A DNA stretch of 64,000 nucleotides from contig JADJDT010000002.1 in NCBI GenBank assembly GCA_016702545.1, positions 124,001-188,000 on the forward strand, in the 5' to 3' direction. This document shows, in pieces, positions 52,627 through 61,200 of the stretch; positions within the stretch are counted from its first letter, which is position 1; every line of letters begins with the position of its first letter. Made by a program: the position numbers and the translations under genes. The notes beneath the pieces were generated by a model. The model was not told the origin of the DNA and searched no databases. It saw only the letters and a list, made by a program, of their open reading frames with translations. The DNA comes from Pseudomonadota bacterium (GTDB lineage: Bacteria > Myxococcota_A > Polyangia > GCA-2747355).

Positions 52627-54210
52627 CTATCGACCCGCCACGTTGGCCCGCACGACCGCGGCCAGCCCCTGCCACTTCGGCCGCGGTAACCCGACGACCC
52701 GACCATCGTCGCGACGCACGAAGAGCCACGCTGGAAGAGCATGAGTCGCCGTCTCGGTCAGCCAGTCGAGCAGGTGATTTCGCGAGCCCAAGAACCGCGT
52801 TTCGCGCTGGCCTGACTGCAGGTGGTGAAGCGCGAGGCCAGCCAAGGGCCCGCTGAATCTCTGGCGGACCACGAAGGGGACCTCGACCACCCCCCCTAGC
52901 AGATAATCGCCCACGTGGAAGGGGGCCGAGCCGCTGCCGCGTGGTGCGATGACGTCGGTAACCAGCAGCTCGCCCTCGCTCGGGTCGCGCCCGACAGCGA
53001 GACCCACCGCCGCCAAGCGGGCACGATCGCGGGCCTCGGCGGACTTCGGCCTCACGCGCACGCTTCGCTCCTCGCCGAGCAGGCTATTCCACAGCCTCAG
53101 CTCCAACTCCTGGCCATCCGCCCTTAGATAGGCCTCGAGCAGCTCCTGCGGCGTACGAAGGACCTCGCCATTCACGCGCTGCAGCTGGTCGCGCAGGGTG
53201 ACGCCGGCCGATCCCTCCGCGCCTACCGTGTGGATCCCCGTGACGTACAGCTCCTGATCGAGCGTCAGGCCGGGCTCGGGCAGCTCGACCGGGGCCATCG
53301 CGCCATCCGTGCGCGCCGCGCGCGCGGCGCTCGCCCAGCGGAGCATGTGCTCCAGCATCGCCGCTGAAAGCCTCGTCACCACGACCTTGCGGCGATGCCC
53401 TCCGTCGGAGTCGTAGGTTGGCGCAGCTCGGTCCGCAGCATGGCCGAGATCGGTCACCCCTGCCCACGCGGGCAGCCGCGCGAAGGGTGGCTCTTCCCAA
53501 TCCGCGAAGCCGGCCACGCTGCCGGCCAGCGCGCCGGGCTCCGGGCCCCGCAGGAGGGGAGCCCCGGGGCCCAGGTGCGCTCCCGCGCGGACGTCGACCT
53601 CCAGGGTTTGTTGATACCAGCTCGACCAACGGCCCCTCGTCGCTCCGACCGGGCTGAAGAGCGGCGGTGGCAATTCGTGGTCGACCGCCAGCAACCCAAA
53701 CCCCGCGGCGGGGGCGGACCGAATTGGCGCAAGATCGAGCGCCCTCGGCCAAGCCTCTGGCGAGCCGGCCTCACTTGGCACGTCGACCCGATGGATCCCG
53801 AGGTTGTAGCGGCAGTCGCGCACAAGCGGCGAGGTGAAGATCTGGGGTGCTAGGAGAAGGGTCGGGTCAGCCGCCTGGGCAGCGGCGTCGGATGGCGCCC
53901 CACCCGCAGGCCACCGCGCGATCGCGAGCCCCACAGGCCGATCGACCTCGGCCGTCGTGACCAGGAAGAGGCCTGCATCGTGCTGCACGAGGCTGGCCAG
54001 AGTGGGCGAGAAGGAACCACGCTGATCGAGGCGCAGGCGGGCGATCACCGCCCCGTTCTCGCAGTAGGGCAACGGCTCGCCCTTGGCTTCGTCGATCGGG
54101 GCCGCGAGGGCGAGCCCGCTCAACACGAGCAAGACCAGGCGCGGGGAGCGGCTGGTCGCTCGGCGAGCGCTGCCGCGTGGAGAAGGGGCGAGGCCCTTAG
54201 CGTTGCGCAT
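52627..54210 (-). CDS. Exported protein with PDZ-like segment, unknown function
   Basis: 527 residues with an N-terminal signal (SPRLVLLVLSGLALAAP). The first 330 residues are not recognisable (LPYCENGAVIARLRLDQRG, PQIFTSPLVRDCRYNLGIHRVDVPSEAG). Around residues 340-400 lies a PDZ-like piece (VTLRDQLQRVNGEVLRTPQELLEAYLRADGQELELRLWN), and a second, weaker one follows (DVIAPRGSGSAPFHVGDYLLGG). No catalytic Ser/His motif is obvious. The start ATG 54210 overlaps the terC 3' end by 14 bases, so the pair is probably co-transcribed. Confidence 0.6.
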   Translation of the reverse strand: MRNAKGLAPSPRGSARRATSRSPRLVLLVLSGLALAAPIDEAKGEPLPYCENGAVIARLRLDQRGSFSPTLASLVQHDAGLFLVTTAEVDRPVGLAIARWPAGGAPSDAAAQAADPTLLLAPQIFTSPLVRDCRYNLGIHRVDVPSEAGSPEAWPRALDLAPIRSAPAAGFGLLAVDHELPPPLFSPVGATRGRWSSWYQQTLEVDVRAGAHLGPGAPLLRGPEPGALAGSVAGFADWEEPPFARLPAWAGVTDLGHAADRAAPTYDSDGGHRRKVVVTRLSAAMLEHMLRWASAARAARTDGAMAPVELPEPGLTLDQELYVTGIHTVGAEGSAGVTLRDQLQRVNGEVLRTPQELLEAYLRADGQELELRLWNSLLGEERSVRVRPKSAEARDRARLAAVGLAVGRDPSEGELLVTDVIAPRGSGSAPFHVGDYLLGGVVEVPFVVRQRFSGPLAGLALHHLQSGQRETRFLGSRNHLLDWLTETATHALPAWLFVRRDDGRVVGLPRPKWQGLAAVVRANVAGR

Positions 54211-54997
54211 CGCTTACTCCGGTGGGGTTGGAACGCGCGGTGGGGGCTCGCTGCTCCGCGGGCCCGTGCAGCACCACCGCGCTCTGCTGGGCGCGGCGCA
54301 CGCGCAGGTTGAGCAGCTCGACGACGAAGGAGAAGGCCATCGCGAAGTAGAGGTAGCCGCGCTCGACGTGGCGTCCCGTCGCCTCCGCCAGCAGCATCAC
54401 GCCGATCAGCAGCAAGAAGGCCAGCGCCAGCATCTTCATCGTCGGGTGGCGCTCGACGAAGCCCGAGACGGCGCCGGCGAAGAGCAGCATCACCCCGACG
54501 GCGATCACCATCGCGGCCACCATGATCGCGACATGCCGCGCCATGCCCACCGCCGTGATCACCGAATCGAGCGAGAAGACCAGGTCGAGCAGCGCGATCT
54601 GCAGCAGCACCAAGCCAAAGCGCGCCGGCCGATTGACCGCCGAAGCGGTCTCCGCCACCTGCTTGACCTCGAGCGCCGCATGAATCTCATGCGTGGCCTT
54701 GCCCAGCAGGAACAGCCCGCCGGCGCCGAGGATCAGGTCGCGCCCGCTGAAGGGCTGACCGAGCACGCGGAAGAGCTCCTGGGTCAGCCCCATCAGCCAG
54801 CTGATGGCGAAGAGCAGCAGCAGCCGCGTCGCCAGCGCCAGCAACAGGCCAAGGCGCCGCGCCCGCGGCTGCTGGGCCGGCGGCAGGCGCCCAGCGAGGA
54901 TCGCGAGAAAGACGAGGTTGTCGATGCCGAGCACGATCTCCAACGCGGAGAGCGTCAGCAGACTGACCCACGTCGCGGGATCGCTGAGCAACTGCAC
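54197..54997 (-). CDS. TerC family integral membrane protein
   Basis: 266 residues, GTG 54997 with AAGGAGG seven bases upstream. Seven to eight membrane segments; the family hallmarks are SALEIVLGIDNLVFLAIL near the N-terminus and LLDLVFSLDSVITAVGMA in the middle, both with the membrane-embedded acidic residues implicated in metal (manganese) handling. The frame is open to 55111, but the upstream part has no homology. It is followed directly by the PDZ-like gene. Confidence 0.92.
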   Translation of the reverse strand: MQLLSDPATWVSLLTLSALEIVLGIDNLVFLAILAGRLPPAQQPRARRLGLLLALATRLLLLFAISWLMGLTQELFRVLGQPFSGRDLILGAGGLFLLGKATHEIHAALEVKQVAETASAVNRPARFGLVLLQIALLDLVFSLDSVITAVGMARHVAIMVAAMVIAVGVMLLFAGAVSGFVERHPTMKMLALAFLLLIGVMLLAEATGRHVERGYLYFAMAFSFVVELLNLRVRRAQQSAVVLHGPAEQRAPTARSNPTGVSDAQR

Positions 54998-55206
54998 CAC
55001 GGGCCCTCCTTCGCACACGCGGTGGCGGCTGTCGAGGGGGGCAGGAGCGCGAAGATTTTTGCGTGCGGGGGACTGGCTGCGCCAATGTCGCACAGCTACG
55101 CTGATCTCCAACTCGCGCAGGAACAGCCGGGGGACGGCAGGTAGAGCGGCGGGGCGCGGCGCGGCCAGGGTTGGCCGGGCTCAGTCGCCTCGCCGTCAGA
55201 TGGCGG

Positions 55207-55236
55207 TGGTCTATCGATCGATGGTCTATCGATCGA
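55207..55236. repeat. Perfect 15-bp tandem duplication
   Basis: TGGTCTATCGATCGA occurs twice in direct succession at 55207-55221 and 55222-55236, about 60 bases before the start of the membrane protein gene. Each copy contains the palindrome TCGATCGA. It could be a paired regulator site or a duplication. Confidence 0.7.
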
Positions 55237-55292
55237 CCGCCGAGGAAGCAAGACGGGTCGCGCAGCGACCCCATAACAGAGGAGGTAGTCAG

Positions 55293-55706
55293 ATGCTCGG
55301 GGGATTGATCACGATCGTCGGCGGAATCATCGCGGCTTCGGGCTTCATCATTAGCCGCAAACCCAACGCCAAGGAGCTGATCGACAAGGTCGTGCCCTAC
55401 ACTGGCTGGATCGGCATGGTGATGTTCGGCTGGGGTGTCTGGGAGACGTTCGGCGTCATCCGCAGCATCGGCATGCTCAGCGAGTTCCCGCTGCGCTGGA
55501 TCTTCTGGCTCTGCGTCGGCCTCGCCGACCTCGGCGTCGGCTTCCTGCTCGGCTTCAGCCTGATCAGCCAGTACGCCCTGGGCAAGAACAAGGCGGCGTT
55601 GGCCAAGGGCGAGCAGCTCCGCGCCAAGCTGGTGGGGATTCAAGCACCGCTCGGCCTGTTCGCGATCGTGATGGGCGTGCTCTACATCGTCTGGCTGTTC
55701 ATCTGA
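55293..55706 (+). CDS. Small integral membrane protein, unknown function
   Basis: 137 residues with an excellent ribosome site (GGAGG eight bases before ATG). Four hydrophobic segments: LITIVGGIIAASGFII, YTGWIGMVMFGWGVWETF, WIFWLCVGLADLGVGFLLGF and PLGLFAIVMGVLYIVWLF. The charged loop KNKAALAKGEQLRAKL lies between the third and fourth. I do not recognise the family. It is convergent with thrA. Although the minus strand here is also open, codon use and the ribosome site favour this gene. Confidence 0.75.
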   Translation: MLGGLITIVGGIIAASGFIISRKPNAKELIDKVVPYTGWIGMVMFGWGVWETFGVIRSIGMLSEFPLRWIFWLCVGLADLGVGFLLGFSLISQYALGKNKAALAKGEQLRAKLVGIQAPLGLFAIVMGVLYIVWLFI

Positions 55707-55710
55707 CCAG

Positions 55711-58247
55711 TTAAACCCTCCGAGCCCAAGACTTCTGAGACGCCGCCAGGCGAGGGCGAGGAGCGGCGGAGCAGGTCGGGCTGGTGGGGGTGAATCGACG
55801 CAGCGGGTGGGTCTCGCCCCCCGTCGCCCCAGCGCGCGGCCCGCCACGCCGGCGGTCTTCAGCACATCCCCGAGCACGCCGGCGGCGGTGACGTCGGCTC
55901 CGGCTCCCGGGCCGCGGATCACCAACGGGTGCTCGCGATAGCGCTCGGTCTGGAACACCACGATGTTGTCGGGACCTCGCAGCGAGCCGATCGGTCCGTG
56001 CGCCGGCACCTCCTGTAGCCCGACGCGCGCGGCGCCCTCTGCCACCTCGGCGACGTAGCGCAGCACCTGGCCCCGCCCCCGCGCCGTGGCCACACGCTCG
56101 GCCAGCAGTGGCGCGAAGGCGGCGAGCGCGGGCTGCAGGCCCCGCTCGAGCGCGGGCACCACAGCCTCGAGCTGCACGTCCTCGGGCTCGAGCGCCATGC
56201 CACAGGCCCGGGCGATGATCAGCGCCTTGCGCGCCACGTCGCGGCCGCTCAGATCCTCGCGCGGATCGGGCTCGGTGAAGCCGAGGCGCTCGGCCTCGGC
56301 GACGGCCGCGGCCAGGGGCATGCCCTCGTCGAGGCAGCTACAGAGGAAGCCGATCGTCCCCGACAGACAGCCACTGATGCGCAGCGGACGGTCTCCCGTG
56401 TGGATCAGCTCCTGCAGCGTGTGCAGCAGCGGCAGGCCGGCGCCGAAGGTGGTCTCGTAGTTGTAGCGCACGCCGGCGGCGCGGCTCGCCGCCTGCAGCC
56501 GGCGGTAGCTGCCAAGCGAGCCGCTGAGCGGCAGCTTGTTGGCGGTCACCACATGCAGGCGCGCCTCGAGCGCGGCGAGGTGCAGAGGCGTCATCTCGGC
56601 GGCCGTCACATCGACGACCACCCCGTCGCTGAAGCGCTGCTCGAGCAGGCGCGCAATCAAGGCCTCGTCGCTCGGCCGCGGCGCCGCGCGCTCCAGCGCG
56701 GCCACGACGCCCGCGGGCGGTAGGCCATCGTTGTCGAAGAGCAGCCGATCGTGCGTCGCCACCGCCACCAGCCGGAGCTCCAGGTCGAGCTCGCGCTGCA
56801 ACCGCGGGCGCGTCTGCTCGAGCTGCCGCAACAGCGTGCGCCCGACCCGTCCACAGCCGATCAGCGCGATATTGACCACCCGCGTCAGGCCGAAGGCCGT
56901 GTGGCTCGCCCGCACGGCGCGGCGTCCCTCGGGCTCGCGCACCGCCGCGGAGATGCTCAGCTCCGAGCCGCCCTGCGCGATCGCCAGCACATTGACGTGC
57001 GCTTGCCCCAGCGCGCCGAAGAAGCGGCCCGAGACCCCGGGGGTCCCCGCCATCCCCTGGCCGATCACCGAGACCACGGCGATCTCGTGCTGGGCCACCA
57101 CGCGCTCCACCGCGCCGCGTGCCAGCTCGGGGCCGAAGCGCTCGTGCAACGAGGCGATCAGCCGCGCCGTGTCCACCTCGGCCACGACCAGCGACACCGC
57201 CTGCTCGGACGAGGACTGCGCGATCATCACGACGTTGACGCTCGCCAGCTCGGCCGCCTCGAAGATGCGCCGAGCCACGCCGGGGATGCCAGCCATGCCG
57301 CGCCCCTCGATCGTCACCAGCGCTTGGCCGTGTATCGAGGTCACCGTCTTGACGCCGAGGGGCAGCGTCGGCGCCGTCGGCGCGATCAGCGTGCCGAGCC
57401 GCTCGGGCAAGAAGGTGCAGCGCACCCGCACCGGAATCCCGGCCTCGGCCGCGGGCGTGATCGTGCGCGGGTGCAGCACCCGGGCGCCGAAGTAGGCCAT
57501 CTCCGCCGCCTCGCGGTAGGAGACCTGGGCCAGGGTCCGCGCCTCCTTCACCAGCCGCGGGTCGGCGCTGAGGATGCCGTCGACGTCGGTGTAGATGTCG
57601 ATCTGCTCGGCGCCGAGCGCCGCGCCGATCAGCGTCGCCGTGTAGTCCGAGCCGCTGCGGCCCAACGTCGTCGTCACGCCGGCAGGGGTCGCCGCGATGT
57701 AGCCCGTGACCACGGGCACGGTGCCCCCGCCGAGTAGGGGCTGCAAGCGGGCGCGCACCCGCTCGCCGGTCGCCTCGCGCTGCACGGTGGCCCCGTCGTA
57801 GCGCTCGTCGGTGACGATCAGCTGCCGCGCGTCGACCGCCTCGGCCGGCCGACCACAGGCCCGCAGCTTGCCCGCCATCAGCAACGCGGAGAGGCGCTCG
57901 CCGAACGAGACGATCAGCGCGCGGGAGCGGGGCGTCAGCTCGCGCAGCAGGCGCACGCCCTCGAGGATCGACGCCAGCTCGCTGATCAGGCCCTCGACCT
58001 GGGCGACGAGCGCGTGGTCATCGCCGGCCGCGGGCAGGTGCAGCGCGCGCAGGCGCTCGAGCTCCGCGGCGCAGGCCGCCTGCTCCCCATGCTCGGCCGC
58101 GCGGCCCGCCTCGAGCAGCCAGTCGGTCGTGTCATGCATCGCCGAGACGACGACCACCGGCTCGCGCTCGGCCGCGATCAGCCGCGCCGTGCGCTCGAGG
58201 GCCGCGCCGTCGGCCAACGAGCTGCCGCCGAACTTCATCACCAGCAT
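55711..58247 (-). CDS. thrA: Bifunctional aspartokinase / homoserine dehydrogenase (3' end anomalous)
   Basis: Catalyses the first and third steps of the threonine/methionine branch. Aspartokinase domain: LVMKFGGSSLADG, VSFGERLSALLMAG, TTLGRSGSDYTATLIGAAL. Two ACT repeats follow (GRGMAGIPGVARRIFEA, GQGMAGTPGVSGRFFGAL). The homoserine dehydrogenase has Rossmann motif IALIGCGRVGRTLL, then VVTANKLPLSGS, RYNYETTFGAGLPLL and TGTIGFLCS-like SGCLSGTIGF. Homology ends at VLGDVLKTAG near 55840, yet the frame has no stop until 54687, running antisense through 55293-55706. I end it at 55711, the TAA reached by a one-base shift in the G-rich run near 55820. ATG shares its A with the upstream stop. Confidence 0.88.
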
Positions 58248-61200
58248 CAGTCGTCCCTCCCGCTCGGCGCCGCACCCACCGGCCGCGCCTCAAGGACGCC
58301 GCGCGCGTCGGCCGTCGCCGCGACCACCTCCGCGGCGATCTCCGGTTGGCGTTGCGCCACGATCAGCTGGGCCACGTAACGCGCCTTGCGCACCTCGTAG
58401 GGGAAACGCGCCAGCTCGGCGCCCGTCGCGCCGATGCTGATCACCCCGTTGACCAGCAGCGCCTGATAGGTCAGCTCGTCGAGCGAGTTCCAGTAGCGGA
58501 TCCGCTCGTAGTCGGCCAGATCGACCTCGAGCGTGCTCAGGCCGATGTCGAGGTTCGGGTTCTGGCAGATATCGGCGATCGCCCCCGTCATCTCGGGCAG
58601 GGCCAACGCGGGCATGAAGCGCGCCGCGCCACCGCCGCCGGCGCCGCCCACCGCGCTCGTCCCCCGCGCCTGGGCCCGCGCCGCCGCCGCCCGCCCGGGC
58701 TTCTGGTAGCGATAGTGCGGCGTCGAGAGCGTGAAGAGCGCGCCGTCCATCCCCTGGAAGGCCACGTGCGTGCTCTCGTGGGCCTCGAGCAGCAGCAGGT
58801 TGTAGCCCTCCAGCTCGACCGGCAGGTTGGTGCCGGCCTCGAGCACCCCGCGATAGGTCGCCTGCATCGCCTGGTGCACCTTGGCCTTGTTGCGCTGGAA
58901 GCGCGCGTTGACCTCTTCGTCCTCCAGCAGGAACACGACCACGTCACGCGCCGCCTCGGCCGGTCCCGAGAACTCGTAGCCGTCACGCGCGAGCTGCGTC
59001 TTGATCGAGCCAGTGTGGACGCGGGCCACCCGCATCGCCTCCGCGAAGACACTGAGCGTACGGTCCATCCCCTCGGCGTCGACGAAGGGATTGCCGCAGA
59101 AGGTGCCGACCAGCGGCTCGTAGATCTGATCGTAGACCGTGCGGTCGAGCGGCAGGCGGACTCGGTCGGGCCCGTGCAGCCAGAAGAGGTTGTGCAACAC
59201 GTCGTAGCTGACGGCGGCGATCCGCCGCGTCTTGCCGCCGTGGACGAACTCGCGCCCGCGGAAGGCCTGCGTGACCAAATCGCGTGCCTTGTAGATGTCG
59301 TCGGCGCCGTCGCGGTAGGCCAGACACGTCAGCGGTCGGCCCTCGACCTCGCGCTCCTGCCACTCCAACAGCTCGTCCATCGTGTGGCGGAAGCGCGTCA
59401 CCAGCGCCGCCTGGCCCGCAAACTCGAGCCCGGCGCGCAGCGTCGGTTGATCGCCACTGGTGCCCTTGTTCTTGCGCAGCCCGCGCACCAGCGTGTGCTT
59501 GAGCACGTGGTGCGGATCGTCGCTCAGCTCGACCGCGCGCCCACGCACCGGCTCATAGTTGTTGATGTAGAAGAAGCCGTTGACGCGCGTCGGGGCCAAC
59601 ACCTTGCGCGCGTCGCAGATCCCCGGAATCGTCACGCGCGGGTTCTTGAGGAAATGTAGGTTGGAGAAGCTGCCGCGCCTGATCAGGTCGCCGAAGCGCG
59701 CCTTCCAGCTCTCGGTGATGTCCGTCAGCCGCAAGAAATCGCCGGTCTCGGTGCCGAAGGCGTAGATCTGGTCGTCCTCGCCCCGCCAGAGCGAGAGCAT
59801 GTCACCGGCAAGGATGTCGATGCGGGAGAGCTCGGCGGCCTCGCCGACGCCGCTGGCGAGCTGCTCCATCATCGCCGTGATCACCTCCGACTTGCCGGTG
59901 CCGCTGTCGGCGGAGAACGCCAGCGTCTTGCGCAGGCCGTTCTTGAAGGTGATGGTGATCATCGCGCCGTGCACCGGCATACCGCCCAGCGCCTTGACCT
60001 GCTCGTTGTGCAGCGTCAGCAGCGACTTCTTCAGGAAGCCGACGTAGTCGGTAGCGTCCTCGCGCGCGACCCAGGCGGTCGCCAGCAGCGAGCCATCGGC
60101 CTGGCGATCGAGCACGTAGCCGGTCTTGAAGCTGTCGCCCAGCGTCTTGGCGGGAATACCGAGCAGCAGCACGCCGTCCCAGCGCAGCCGGTGCAGCGCC
60201 GGTGCGAGCTGCACATCCTCGATCTGCGGGAAGAGCCGCAGCTCGTCGCAGATCAGGTGGAAGTCGGAGCGGTGGATCACCAGCAGCATCTTGAAGGGGC
60301 CGACCTGCACCGCCTTGCAGACGTAGTGCGCCAGGTTGCTGAGCTCGGCAAAGAGCGCGAGGCGCCGGTGGAAGTACCCGATCGGCGTGACCCGGCCGCC
60401 GCGCTCGACCTCCCGCCGCGTGAACTGATAGCGGTGATCGGCGACGCGCTTGACCGCGCCGGTGACGTAGCTCGGCGCGGGATTGAGCGCCGCAGTGGCG
60501 CCGGCGAAGGCGCAGCCGCCGATGATGCGCCGCAGGTAGGGCGGCAGATCGGGGTGCGGCTCGATCCCTTCCAGCGCCTCGTAGCCGATCTCGAAGGTCC
60601 CCGTCGCGCGGACCACGGCCTCGGGCAGCTCGAAGGCGAACATCAGCTCGTTGAGCAGCTGGTTGAGCTTCTCGTTGATGCCGTGCAGAGCGGCGAGCTT
60701 CTCGGCGTAGCGACCGGCGGCCAGGCGCGCGACCAGCACCTTGATCGTGCTGCTGCCGTGCCAGGCGCGGTACATCGCGTCCAGCACGGTGCGGAAGACG
60801 TCGTCGATCAGCTGGCGGTCGTAATAGGCGCTCTGACAGGCCAAGGGGCCGTACTGGTTCTCGACCTGCTCGAACGAGAGATCGGCCAACGCCGGGAGCG
60901 GGCGGTAGACCTGCTTGAGCAGGCGCCGGTAGATCACGCGGAAGGCGTGGCTGCTGAGCAGCTCAGGCACGGTCTCGCAGCCGCCATACGCCGCGGTCGC
61001 CGCCGCGGGTGCGCGACCGGCCTGCGGCCCGCCCAGCTCGACGAAGATCTTCTCGGCGGCGGAGCGTCCCTCCTCGATGCAGTAGACGATCCCGCGCTCG
61101 CTGAGCTCGATGCGCTGGCCGCGCTGCACCTGGGAGCCACCACTGGGCGCCGGGTGCGCCGCGACCAGCGGACCCAGATCGTCCCAGATCAGCGCCAGCG

